DNA of 35,945 nucleotides. It comes from Planctomycetota bacterium. GTDB taxonomy: Bacteria > Planctomycetota > Uabimicrobiia > Uabimicrobiales > JABWCH01. This document shows positions 1 to 7,986 of this stretch, piece after piece; the stretch's first letter is position 1; each line of letters begins with the position of its first letter. The notes under the pieces are model-generated. The model saw only the letters and a program-made list of their open reading frames with translations. It was not told the DNA's origin and made no database searches. The DNA lies in assembly GCA_017993505.1 (NCBI GenBank), contig JAGOMP010000029.1:1-35945 (forward strand), read 5' to 3'. A program made the position numbers and the translations under genes.

Positions 1-32
1 GGGGAATGATTTTTTTACTTTGAGATGATAGC

Positions 33-61
33 TTGATTTGATATAATTTTAATTTTATAAT
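33..61 (+). promoter_or_regulatory. Probable sigma70-type promoter for the membrane protein gene
   Basis: TTGATT at 33-38 and TATAAT at 56-61 are separated by 17 bases. A short AT-rich leader leads to a ribosome site AGGAAAG at 91-97 and the ATG at 102. A second TATAAT at 42-47 lacks a well-spaced -35. Confidence 0.6.
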
Positions 62-101
62 AGTTTTTTTATTATATTATATCAAATATAAGGAAAGTGT
101 T

Positions 102-1856
102 ATGATTTTTTTATTGTGTTCTGTATTTTGTTTTTCTGTATTTTTTTTAGGTTTAGGATATTTATTTTTAAGAGTTACAAAATGGCAATATCGCTTTAAT
201 CCTTTTTTGATTATATTTATAGGCTTTGGTGTGGCTGGGATGTATTTTTCTACCATATCTCTGTTTTTTGCTTTACGGACAAGAACGTTATTACCATTAG
301 TTGTAATAAGTTTTATTGGATTGTATTACTTTTGGAAAGAGAAAAGGCAGTTGCTTATTCCTGTTCTCCCATCTTTTATATCGTTTAGTTTTGTTTTTTA
401 TTTTATTGTTATATTACATGTTCTTTATAGTGATATAAATCCACTTAATGATCTAAAAATATATCATGCTACTATTGTAAAATGGATGAATCATTATCCT
501 GTGGTGCCTGGTTTGGCGAATTTACATGGACGTTTAGGAATGAATTCGCTCTATCTACATCTTGCTGCTGGTATGAATGTGAGTATATTTTATCGACAGG
601 TAGCATCTCTTCTTCCTGCACTGTTTTATTGTACGTTTTTTAATTTATTTTTTTATGAATTTTTACACCATAAAAGATATCAAATTTTTTCTTTGATTAT
701 GATGGTATGGTGTCTTGCAACACATCATATAGTAATATATTTAACACTAAATTTGAATTATGATAATTCTTGTATGATGTATATTGCGATTGTAATATAT
801 GAATTGATGTTGATTTTTGATCAACGAAAAAATCAAACAACAGATGAAACAATGTCTATGAATTTGCTTTTTTTTTTAGCAAGTATTAGTTTTTGTATTA
901 AACAAATGGGAGCCATCAATGTAATTTTTGTATTTTTTATTGCATTGTATTTTTTATATAAAGATAAGTGGAGTAGTCTTAGAAGTGATGTAGAAGTATA
1001 TGAATCAAGAATTTTTTATAAATCTGTTTTAATAGATATTTTTTCCTTATGTGCCTTGCCTATTTTTTTGTTCATAATATATATTATAAGAAATTTGATA
1101 CAAACAGGGTATTTGTTGTATCCTTTGCCTTATTTTAGAATAGAATTTGATTGGACAGTACCTCATCATATAATTCAAAGAATATATACTGAGATTCTTT
1201 ATTATCCCATTTATGTGGTTATGAATCGTAGTATACCACTAGAAGAAATAGCTCAAAACATGTCTTTTATAGAATGGTTTCCTTATTGGATTTCGTATCA
1301 TGTTCGAAAGCACTATATATATTGTATAATAACTGTTATAGGTTTTATCGTGAATGTATATTTAATAATTAGACATAAAGATAAATATTTATTTTGGTTG
1401 TGGTTGATAATGTGCATAAATATTGTTTTTTGGTTTGTATCAGCACCTTTTCTTCGTTTTGGCAATGTTTTTTTATGTTTATTATTTGCCATTTCTTTAT
1501 CATATTTAGTACCAAAGTATGTTTCTGACAGTTGTAAGTATGTGCTTAATGCAAATCATGTTTTTAGAACGGCTGAACATGTTTTACCCATTTTATGTTT
1601 AATCATTTTCATAAGTTATGTAAGTTATCTAATACCACATAAGATGCTTATATATCCAAACACATTACCGGAATATAAGTTACGTGCTATACAAGCAGAG
1701 ACAAAGGCAGAACCTAGATTGACGATTTATGTTTCTGTAGATCGTGGTTATTGTGGTGATAAGGAATTGGTAACCTGTCCTCCAGCCTATTGTAATCTAA
1801 AATTATGTGCACGAAAACCTGGTGATTTGGGATCTGGTTTTTATACTGAAAAGTGA
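102..1856 (+). CDS. Polytopic membrane protein, LIC_10190-like family
   Basis: This is a 584-residue integral membrane protein with about ten or more hydrophobic segments spread over residues 1-530 and a short hydrophilic, cysteine-containing tail (about 540-584). The loop after the first helices (about residues 112-150) has the pattern PLNDLKIYHA, then VPGLANLHGRLGMNS. This resembles the conserved loop of the uncharacterised LIC_10190 membrane family, which looks like a glycosyltransferase-C-type transporter/transferase fold. That assignment is from memory of the family pattern; the reaction is unknown. The start at 102 has AGGAAAG 4 bases upstream and a good promoter. The gene appears monocistronic: aconitase X begins 144 bases later. 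The coding strand is strongly T-rich, as expected for many Phe, Leu and Ile codons. It could also be a polysaccharide polymerase or a mannosyltransferase-like protein. Confidence 0.6.
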   Translation: MIFLLCSVFCFSVFFLGLGYLFLRVTKWQYRFNPFLIIFIGFGVAGMYFSTISLFFALRTRTLLPLVVISFIGLYYFWKEKRQLLIPVLPSFISFSFVFYFIVILHVLYSDINPLNDLKIYHATIVKWMNHYPVVPGLANLHGRLGMNSLYLHLAAGMNVSIFYRQVASLLPALFYCTFFNLFFYEFLHHKRYQIFSLIMMVWCLATHHIVIYLTLNLNYDNSCMMYIAIVIYELMLIFDQRKNQTTDETMSMNLLFFLASISFCIKQMGAINVIFVFFIALYFLYKDKWSSLRSDVEVYESRIFYKSVLIDIFSLCALPIFLFIIYIIRNLIQTGYLLYPLPYFRIEFDWTVPHHIIQRIYTEILYYPIYVVMNRSIPLEEIAQNMSFIEWFPYWISYHVRKHYIYCIITVIGFIVNVYLIIRHKDKYLFWLWLIMCINIVFWFVSAPFLRFGNVFLCLLFAISLSYLVPKYVSDSCKYVLNANHVFRTAEHVLPILCLIIFISYVSYLIPHKMLIYPNTLPEYKLRAIQAETKAEPRLTIYVSVDRGYCGDKELVTCPPAYCNLKLCARKPGDLGSGFYTEK

Positions 1857-2000
1857 AATATGTAAGGATAGATTTTTATAGGGCATGTTTTTTATGGATA
1901 AAAAAAATTTTTCTTGCAAATATTCATATTTTGTTTTATTAATAAATAGTTATAGATAGTAAGATTAATTTTGATTTAGATATTTTTTAGGTAATATAGA

Positions 2001-3206
2001 ATGAAACTTTCTGCAGATGAAAAGGAAATTTTAGATGGTAAATGTGGTGTTGCTTTGCAAAAGGCTATGGAAATTTTAGTTGCTCTGGGAAATATTTATA
2101 ATGCCTCTCACTTAGTTCCTGTTCGTAGTGTTCAAGTGGCTGGTGTGTCATATAAAAATTTAGGAGATGCAGGGTTAGAGTTTTTAAGGGAATGGGCAGA
2201 GCAAGGTGCTTATATTCATTCTGATGTAGCTGTAAATTTAAATCCTGCAGGAATGGATTTAGAAAAATGGGCATCTTTAGGTTTTCGTGAATCATTTGCT
2301 AAAAAGCAACTTGATGTGATTCAATGTTTCCAAAATTTAGGAATTTCTCCTGTTTGTTCTTGCACTCCTTATTTATTAGGAAATGTTCCTAGATATAGAG
2401 AACATATTGCTTGGTCAGAAAGTTCAGCTGTTGCTTATGCAAATTCTATGTTAGGTGCAAGAACAAATCGGGAAGGTGGTCCATCAGCACTTGCTGCAGC
2501 TATCTTAGGGAAAACTCCTTATTATGGTTTGCATTTAGATGAAAATAGAAAAGCAAAGTATTATGTAGATGTGCAATGTACGTTAAAGAATGAGGCAGAT
2601 TTTGGTGCTTTAGGATATATGATTGGTAAGAAAGTCGCGGCTGGCATTCCTTATTTTCATGGCATTCAGCATGCTTTTCCACATGAGGTGAAGGCCTTAG
2701 GAGCAGCGATGGCAGCAACAGGTGCTGTTTCACTTTTTCACATTGAAAATATTACTCCAGAAACGCATCATCAAAATATGTTGCATCATCAGCATGAGAC
2801 AATTGCAATACATGATGTACAAGAAGGTTATGAGAAGATGAATTCTAATGTCCAAGATATTGACTTAGTATCTTTTGGTTGTCCTCATGCTTCTTACCAA
2901 GAAATACGAAAAATTGCACAATGTTTAAAAGGGAAAAAAGTAAAATCTGATGTATGGATAACGACTTCTTATCCTATGTATCATTATGCAAAACGTGATG
3001 GTGTGCTTCAAGTCATTGAAGACGCTGGTGGTAAAATTGTATGTGATACATGCATGGTTGTTGCTCCTATTCAAGAAATGGGTATTCGTTCTCTTATGAC
3101 AAATTCTGCTAAAGCGGCATTTTATGTTCCGAATCATTGTAATGTACAAGTTCGTTATGGCAGTTTACAAGAATGTATACAAACAGCTATTCAGGGGAAA
3201 ATATAA
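2001..3206 (+). CDS. Aconitase X catalytic (large) subunit, DUF521 family
   Basis: This 401-residue protein matches the aconitase X (AcnX) large subunit, a [Fe-S] dehydratase. Characterised members are bacterial cis-3-hydroxy-L-proline dehydratases and archaeal phosphomevalonate dehydratase. Visible family motifs are VCSCTPYL (Cys119, Cys121), GARTNREGGPSALAAAILG (about 152-170), SFGCPHAS (Cys294) and CDTCMVVAP (Cys348, Cys351). The probable cluster ligands are among these cysteines. It lacks the SCTNGR and CGPC motifs of the LeuC/aconitase branch. The swivel subunit follows with a one-base overlap (TAATG), as in split-type AcnX. AGG at 1989-1991 lies 9 bases before the ATG. The substrate cannot be decided: no mevalonate-pathway or proline-catabolism gene is in the window, and the next genes are leuC/leuD-like. 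Confidence 0.88.
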   Translation: MKLSADEKEILDGKCGVALQKAMEILVALGNIYNASHLVPVRSVQVAGVSYKNLGDAGLEFLREWAEQGAYIHSDVAVNLNPAGMDLEKWASLGFRESFAKKQLDVIQCFQNLGISPVCSCTPYLLGNVPRYREHIAWSESSAVAYANSMLGARTNREGGPSALAAAILGKTPYYGLHLDENRKAKYYVDVQCTLKNEADFGALGYMIGKKVAAGIPYFHGIQHAFPHEVKALGAAMAATGAVSLFHIENITPETHHQNMLHHQHETIAIHDVQEGYEKMNSNVQDIDLVSFGCPHASYQEIRKIAQCLKGKKVKSDVWITTSYPMYHYAKRDGVLQVIEDAGGKIVCDTCMVVAPIQEMGIRSLMTNSAKAAFYVPNHCNVQVRYGSLQECIQTAIQGKI

Positions 3207-3589
3207 TGAAAGCAAGAATTATTAAAAGTGGTAATGTACAAGGTGAGGCACTTGTTTCCCCTGAACCAATTGGTTTTTTAGGTGGTGTAGATCCAGATAC
3301 TGGCATAGTAGTGGAGAAAAACCATTGTTTATATGGTCAATCTATTGCAAATAAAATACTTGTTTTCCCTACTGGAAAAGGTAGTACAGTTGGTTCCTAT
3401 ACGTTATACAGACTGAAAAAAAATAACAAAGCACCTTTAGCTATGATTAATCAACAAAGTGAAGCCATTGTAGCTGTAGGAGCTATTATTTCTAATATTC
3501 CTATGGTGGATCAAGTAGATATTACTCAGCTTCACACAGGAGATATAATTTCTATGCAAGGCGATATTATAACAATAATTTCTTCATAG
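3206..3589 (+). CDS. Aconitase X swivel (small) subunit, DUF126 family
   Basis: This 127-residue protein is the small, swivelling-domain partner of the AcnX large subunit; together they form one dehydratase. The start is taken at 3206, where ATG overlaps the stop of the large subunit by one base and AGGGGAAA (3193-3200) provides the ribosome site. A start further upstream would add 11 residues encoded inside the preceding gene. Family features are the GxVQGEALVSPEPIGFLGGVDP opening, a central TGKGSTVGSYTLYRL segment (the conserved substrate-binding serine loop) and LAMINQQSEAIVAVGAI. Length is normal for the family. No clear terminator follows; the next promoter is at 3663. Confidence 0.88.
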   Translation: MKARIIKSGNVQGEALVSPEPIGFLGGVDPDTGIVVEKNHCLYGQSIANKILVFPTGKGSTVGSYTLYRLKKNNKAPLAMINQQSEAIVAVGAIISNIPMVDQVDITQLHTGDIISMQGDIITIISS

Positions 3590-3662
3590 TAATTTTTGAC
3601 TCCTCTTTGAAATAAAGTGTTATTTATTAGCAGTTAAAAAAGATATATATGAATATTTTCTT

Positions 3663-3690
3663 TTGACATTCTAATAATCTATGCTAAAAT
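3663..3690 (+). promoter_or_regulatory. Promoter of leuC-leuD, extended -10 type
   Basis: A consensus -35 TTGACA (3663-3668) and TAAAAT (3685-3690) are 16 bases apart. TGC immediately precedes the -10, giving an extended TGnTAAAAT element. This implies a leader of about 90 bases before leuC. Confidence 0.7.
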
Positions 3691-3706
3691 AAAATTGTAG
3701 AAAATA

Positions 3707-3728
3707 GTTTTTGGAATAGACCAAAAAC
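3707..3728 (+). promoter_or_regulatory. Hairpin in the leuC leader
   Basis: GTTTTTGG (3707-3714) and CCAAAAAC (3721-3728) form a perfect 8-bp stem with a 6-base loop at about +10 of the predicted transcript. A smaller TCCT/AGGA stem lies near 3749-3760, before the ribosome site AGGAG at 3774. No T-box consensus or Leu-rich leader peptide was seen, so the role is unknown. It could stabilise the RNA or serve as an operator. Confidence 0.4.
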
Positions 3729-3787
3729 AAGAAACATTTCAATATTGTTCCTGTTAAGGACATTTGTTTTTTTAGGAGTTTGCATTC

Positions 3788-5077
3788 ATGGGAATGACAA
3801 TGGTTCAGAAAATTTTGGCTCGTGCTACTGGGCAAGATTTTGTTGCAGTCGGAGATGTAGTGGAACCAAAGGTGGATTTGGCAATGTCTCATGAAAATGG
3901 TGCTCTAGCCATCAATCAATTTCTTGAAATTTATAAAGGTACTGGCTTAGAAGCAACTGTTTGGGATCCTACTAAGATTGCGTTGATTTTTGATCATCGT
4001 GTTCCAGCCGAGACTTCTAAAACTGCTACAAATCAAAAAAAGATTCGTAATTTTGTAAAAGAGCAAAAAATTTTAAAATTCCATGACATTCGAGGCGATG
4101 AAGGTGGAATTTGTCATCAAATTTTACCAGAAAATGGCTATGTACGTCCAGGTTTTGTAGTTGTAGGTACAGATAGCCACACGACTTCGCATGGTGCATT
4201 AGGTGCATTTTCTTTTGGTATTGGTGCTACAGAAATGGCTTCAGTTTGGACGTTAGGAAAAGCATTGAATGTAGAAGTGCCAGGTACTATTAAAGTTGTA
4301 GTAAATGGTGATTTTCCTGAGCACGTGGGACCAAAAGATTTAATTTTGTACTTAATTGGCAAAATTTCTGCTGAAGGTGCTAATTTTAAAGTCATAGAAT
4401 TCCATGGCTCTACTATTGAAGCAATGTCGACTTCTGGGCGTCTTGTTATTTGTAATATGACTGTAGAAGCTGGAGCTACTTCAGGGATTGTACCACCTGA
4501 TGCAGAAACTTTACGTTATTTACGTGAAGAGGCTGGAGTGCAAGAAGAAATTCATATTTTTGCTCCTGATGATGATGCTGAGTATGAACAAGTCATTGAA
4601 ATTGATGCGACAACTTTAGTACCACAAATTGCTTGTCCGCATACTGTAGATAATGTAAAACCTATAGGTGAAGTTGAAGGTATAGCAGTGGATCAAATTG
4701 TTATTGGTTCTTGTACGAATGGTCGTTTAGATGATATTGCAACTGCTGCACGTATTTTAGAAGGTAAATCAATAGCTCGTTCTGTTCGTATGCTTATTTT
4801 CCCAGCTTCTTGTAAAATTTATAGACAAGCTTTAGAATTAGGATATATAGCCACTTTGATGAAAGCTGGCGCGATCATGATGAATTCAGGTTGTGGACCT
4901 TGTTTAGGGGTTCACCAAGGTGCTTTAGCTGATGGTGATGTTGCATTAGCTACAACAAATCGTAATTTCAAAGGTCGCATGGGTAATCCAAAGAGTGAAG
5001 TTTATTTATGTTCCCCTGCAACTGCTGCAGCGAGTGCCATTACTGGTGTGATTACTGATCCAAGAAAGGGTGCATAA
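3788..5077 (+). CDS. leuC: 3-isopropylmalate dehydratase-type large subunit
   Basis: This 429-residue [4Fe-4S] hydro-lyase large subunit belongs to the LeuC2/homoaconitase-like branch, which has separate small subunits. It would isomerise 2-isopropylmalate to 3-isopropylmalate in leucine synthesis; a related 2-alkylmalate is possible. Evident motifs are VGTDSHTTSHGALGAFSFGIGATEM (residues 126-150), IGSCTNGRLDDIATAARIL with Cys309, and NSGCGPCLGVHQGAL with Cys369 and Cys372. These three cysteines hold the cluster. NRNFKGRMGNP and the C-terminal ATAAASAITG are also typical. The ATG at 3788 has AGGAG at 3774-3778. It forms an operon with leuD, which starts one base after the stop. The homoaconitase, methylmalate and isopropylmalate enzymes cannot be told apart from sequence alone, and no leuA or leuB is in the window. 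Confidence 0.9.
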   Translation: MGMTMVQKILARATGQDFVAVGDVVEPKVDLAMSHENGALAINQFLEIYKGTGLEATVWDPTKIALIFDHRVPAETSKTATNQKKIRNFVKEQKILKFHDIRGDEGGICHQILPENGYVRPGFVVVGTDSHTTSHGALGAFSFGIGATEMASVWTLGKALNVEVPGTIKVVVNGDFPEHVGPKDLILYLIGKISAEGANFKVIEFHGSTIEAMSTSGRLVICNMTVEAGATSGIVPPDAETLRYLREEAGVQEEIHIFAPDDDAEYEQVIEIDATTLVPQIACPHTVDNVKPIGEVEGIAVDQIVIGSCTNGRLDDIATAARILEGKSIARSVRMLIFPASCKIYRQALELGYIATLMKAGAIMMNSGCGPCLGVHQGALADGDVALATTNRNFKGRMGNPKSEVYLCSPATAAASAITGVITDPRKGA

Positions 5078-5078
5078 T

Positions 5079-5570
5079 ATGTCTCAAGTCGTTTTAAAAG
5101 TTGGCGATGATATTTCCACTGACATTATTTATCCTGGTCGTTTTATGGCAACTGTTTTACCTACAGAAACGCCACAATTTGCTTTTGTAGACTATCCAGA
5201 ATTTAATGCAAAAGTAAAAGCTAACGAATTTGAACCAAAAAGTATCATTATCGGTGGTAAAAACTTTGGTTGTGGTTCTTCACGCGAACAAGCTGCTTCT
5301 TGTTTAAAAGGACCTGATTTTGTTGTAATAGCCAAACATTTTGCTCGCATTTTTTTACAAAACGCAATTAATTTAGGATTGCGAACAGTGATTTGTCCTG
5401 ATATTGAAGCAGAAGTAGGGGATGAATTAGAAGTTTTTGAGGATAAAGTTGTCAATAAAACTTCTGGTAAAACATTTGCAGTGACACCTCTTCCCAAAGC
5501 ACGTCAAGCAATTGTTGATGCAGGCGGATTAATTCCTTACACGCGCAAACGTTTATTAGAACAAAATTAG
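5079..5570 (+). CDS. leuD: 3-isopropylmalate dehydratase-type small subunit
   Basis: This 163-residue swivel-domain subunit pairs with the preceding large subunit. DDISTDIIYPGRFMAT at the N-terminus and IIIGGKNFGCGSSREQAASCL (about 58-78) are the family signatures; the second carries the serine/arginine loop that reaches into the active site. The substrate-recognition loop reads RFMATVLP, which is not the commonest LeuD form, so the exact 2-alkylmalate is uncertain. ATG 5079 is preferred because AAGGG (5066-5070) lies 8 bases upstream. An upstream GTG at 5070 overlaps that ribosome site. A rho-independent terminator follows at 5579. Confidence 0.9.
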   Translation: MSQVVLKVGDDISTDIIYPGRFMATVLPTETPQFAFVDYPEFNAKVKANEFEPKSIIIGGKNFGCGSSREQAASCLKGPDFVVIAKHFARIFLQNAINLGLRTVICPDIEAEVGDELEVFEDKVVNKTSGKTFAVTPLPKARQAIVDAGGLIPYTRKRLLEQN

Positions 5571-5578
5571 TTATATAC

Positions 5579-5623
5579 AAGAGCATTTTCTTGCCTAGAA
5601 AGTGCTCTTTATAATTTTTTTTT
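5579..5623 (+). terminator. Rho-independent terminator after leuD
   Basis: AAGAGCATTTTC (5579-5590) pairs with GAAAGTGCTCTT (5598-5609) through 12 positions including one wobble, with a 7-base loop. It is followed by a T-rich tract to 5623. Confidence 0.85.
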
Positions 5624-5665
5624 ATGTATATCTTTTGTTTTGCGTTCTATATTAAATAAAGGGGG

Positions 5666-7318
5666 ATGGATTTGGCTCAGCTTATCATGATGGAAGGTCC
5701 AAATATTGGGACTACTTATACATTAGAGAAAAAAAATATAATAGGTTCTTCAGAACGTTGCAATATCCATTTAGATTCTGAGAAAGGTAAAAAAGAACTT
5801 TTTGCTTTGGAACAACGCGATAATATATATTATCTCATTCCCTTAGGAGAACCTGTACAAGTAAACGGACAAGTGATTCATGCACCACGTCAACTACTTC
5901 ATGGAGATTCCATCAAAATTGCAAATATGACTTTATTATATGGTGAAGGTAGTGAGAACGCAGTAAATGTACAGGAAGATGTGCCAAATATTTCCAGTCG
6001 CCAGAAGTATTTTAAAGATCCAGAAGCAGCACTTAAAAATATTGGCCAAACAAAACATGGTATGCAAAATATGGGGTTTTTAGTTAAGGTCAGTCATGCA
6101 ATTACCTCAAAAATGGAAATAAAAGATCTATTACCCCTTTTATTAGATATTATTTTTGATTATTTACCAGCAGATCGTGGGACAATTTTATTAAAAGATC
6201 CCATTAGTAAAAAAATGTGGCCTATGGCTACTAAAAAATTAAAAGACATTGAACAAACTGAAAAATTAATGGTATCTAGAACAATTATTAAAGAAGTGTT
6301 AGATACAAAAGAAGGTATTTTAACACAAGATGCTATGGAAGACGGGCGTTTTTCACAGGGATTATCTGTTGCAAGTCAAAAAATTCATGCTGCCATTTGT
6401 GTACCTTTAATTGGAAAAGAAGAAGAAATTTTAGGTGTTATCCATATTGATACAGTGCGTAGCGATCGATATTTTACAGAAGAACATTTAAGTTTAGTCA
6501 ATGCAATTGCATTACAAGCTTCGGCTGTGATTGAAAATGCAATTTTAATTCAACAATTAGGTGAAAAACATCGTATAGAACAAGAAATGGCAACTGCTCA
6601 TCATATTCAACAAGAATTGTTACCTAAAAAAAATCCAAATTTCCCTGGTTTAGATGTGTATGGATTTATGAAGCCAGCCAAAGAAATAGGAGGGGATTAT
6701 TTTGATTTTATTGTATCAGAAGATCAAAAAAAATTAACTGTTTGCATTGGTGATGTTTCTGGGAAAGGCGTGCCAGCAGGGCTTGTTATGGTAATGGCAC
6801 GCTGTTTTGTGCATCCTTTAATTTTATCTGGTGCATCTACAAGAGATATTTTATCTCAAGTCAATAATTTTTTAGTAGAAGATACTAGAAAAGATATGTT
6901 TATGTCTTTTTTAATGATGCAATGGGATATAGCAACGAAAAAATTTCGTTGGACTGGTGCAGGTCATGAACATATTCTTATTTATCGTAACAAAACAAAA
7001 AAGTGTGAAACGATTCGAACAGGTGGACTTGTGTTAGGTATGTTAAAAAACGCAAATCGATTATTTAAAGAACAAGAACTTGTATTAGAATTAGGAGATA
7101 CAATCCTATTATATACAGATGGTGTTACAGAATGTATTATGGAACCACCTAATAAAATGTTGGAATTAGAAGGATTAGTTGCACTTGTCGAACAATATGG
7201 ACATTTACCTAGTAAAGATCTTTGTGTTGCTATTTTAGAAGAGTTGAAAAAAGGTATGTTAAAAGTTCCTCAGTTTGATGACATCACACTAGTTGGAATT
7301 AAATATGTCGGAGAGTAG
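5666..7318 (+). CDS. FHA-like/GAF/PP2C (SpoIIE-RsbU type) protein phosphatase
   Basis: This is a 550-residue cytoplasmic signalling protein. Residues 5-95 look like an FHA beta-sandwich (IIGSSERCNIHL, then VNGQVI and LLHGDSIKIAN), but the usual phosphothreonine-binding Arg and the SxxH element are not apparent. Residues about 140-295 are a GAF domain. Residues 330-548 are a PP2C-type phosphatase of the SpoIIE class with the metal aspartates in place: GGDYFDF (Asp344), IGDVSGKGVPAGL (Asp363), LLYTDGVTE (Asp485) and FDDITLV (Asp538/539). Such enzymes dephosphorylate anti-anti-sigma proteins, though no STAS or RsbW partner is in the window. The listed ATG sits directly against GGGGG, too close to be initiated from it. 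A TTG at 5672 has better spacing and would remove two residues. Confidence 0.88.
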   Translation: MDLAQLIMMEGPNIGTTYTLEKKNIIGSSERCNIHLDSEKGKKELFALEQRDNIYYLIPLGEPVQVNGQVIHAPRQLLHGDSIKIANMTLLYGEGSENAVNVQEDVPNISSRQKYFKDPEAALKNIGQTKHGMQNMGFLVKVSHAITSKMEIKDLLPLLLDIIFDYLPADRGTILLKDPISKKMWPMATKKLKDIEQTEKLMVSRTIIKEVLDTKEGILTQDAMEDGRFSQGLSVASQKIHAAICVPLIGKEEEILGVIHIDTVRSDRYFTEEHLSLVNAIALQASAVIENAILIQQLGEKHRIEQEMATAHHIQQELLPKKNPNFPGLDVYGFMKPAKEIGGDYFDFIVSEDQKKLTVCIGDVSGKGVPAGLVMVMARCFVHPLILSGASTRDILSQVNNFLVEDTRKDMFMSFLMMQWDIATKKFRWTGAGHEHILIYRNKTKKCETIRTGGLVLGMLKNANRLFKEQELVLELGDTILLYTDGVTECIMEPPNKMLELEGLVALVEQYGHLPSKDLCVAILEELKKGMLKVPQFDDITLVGIKYVGE

Positions 7319-7328
7319 TTTGATAGTC

Positions 7329-7369
7329 TTCTTGCTAGTTTTTAATACTAAATTAGCAAGAATTTTTTA
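7329..7369 (+). terminator. Rho-independent terminator before the V-ATPase operon
   Basis: TTCTTGCTAGTTT (7329-7341) pairs with AAATTAGCAAGAA (7350-7362) over 13 positions with one wobble, followed by a T tract. It lies only 27 bases before atpE. No convincing promoter lies in between, so the ATPase promoter may be upstream of the hairpin. Confidence 0.8.
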
Positions 7370-7395
7370 TCGTTATTGTTAAAAGGAAGAATTAC

Positions 7396-7962
7396 ATGAA
7401 TATTCAGCAACTTGCAGAAAAATTGCACCAAGATGGCATTGAGAAAGGTCAAGAAGAAGCGAAAATTATTCGTGAAAAAGCAGAGCAAGAGGCACAAAAA
7501 ATTATTGCTGATGCAGAACAACAAGCACAAAAAATTTTAAAGCAAGCCGAAAATAAAATTACAGCTTGGGAAGATAAAAGCAAACAAAATTTACAATTGG
7601 CTATACGTGATTTATCGCTGAACATTCAACAAAACATTTCTAACATGATTCAAAATGTTTTGTCTAAACAAGTAAGAGAAAAATTGAATGACGCTGAATT
7701 TGTAAAAAGTTTAATCCAATCATTAGTACAACAGTTGAAAATGGATTCCATGGTTATAGAGTTATCAGAAAAAATGCAGGCGAACTTACGTCAATGGATT
7801 TGCCAAGAGTTTACATCGCAAATCAAAGTAGCAAAAAACTTTGTTGGTTTTGCTTTACAGACTAATGATAAAGGATTTATTGAAGTATCGCCTGATTCTA
7901 TTATAGAAGCTTTACTTCCTTATTTGAATAAAGAAATTCAAAATTTAGTCCAAAAAAATTAA
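7396..7962 (+). CDS. atpE: V/A-type ATPase subunit E (peripheral stalk)
   Basis: This 188-residue protein has the classic subunit E build. The N-terminal half (about 10-95) is a long charged helix rich in Glu, Gln, Lys and Ala (GIEKGQEEAKIIREKAEQEA). The C-terminal half is a small alpha/beta head (about 100-185). Subunit E links the catalytic head to the membrane sector as a stalk. AAGGAAG at 7382-7388 gives a good ribosome site. It is the first gene of E-DUF2764-A-B-D-I-K, the order seen in chlamydiae and some spirochaetes. No subunit G/H partner is present in the window. Confidence 0.85.
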   Translation: MNIQQLAEKLHQDGIEKGQEEAKIIREKAEQEAQKIIADAEQQAQKILKQAENKITAWEDKSKQNLQLAIRDLSLNIQQNISNMIQNVLSKQVREKLNDAEFVKSLIQSLVQQLKMDSMVIELSEKMQANLRQWICQEFTSQIKVAKNFVGFALQTNDKGFIEVSPDSIIEALLPYLNKEIQNLVQKN

Positions 7963-7986
7963 TTATTGTTTATGGCAGGAAATTGT

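Noticed and set aside
1..8. GGGGAATG at the window start as a remnant of the terminal 13-mer array
   Set aside because: Eight bases are too few to support any relation.
3691..3787. T-box or leucine attenuator in the leuC leader
   Set aside because: No T-box consensus, no Leu-codon leader peptide and no terminator hairpin with a T run before leuC.
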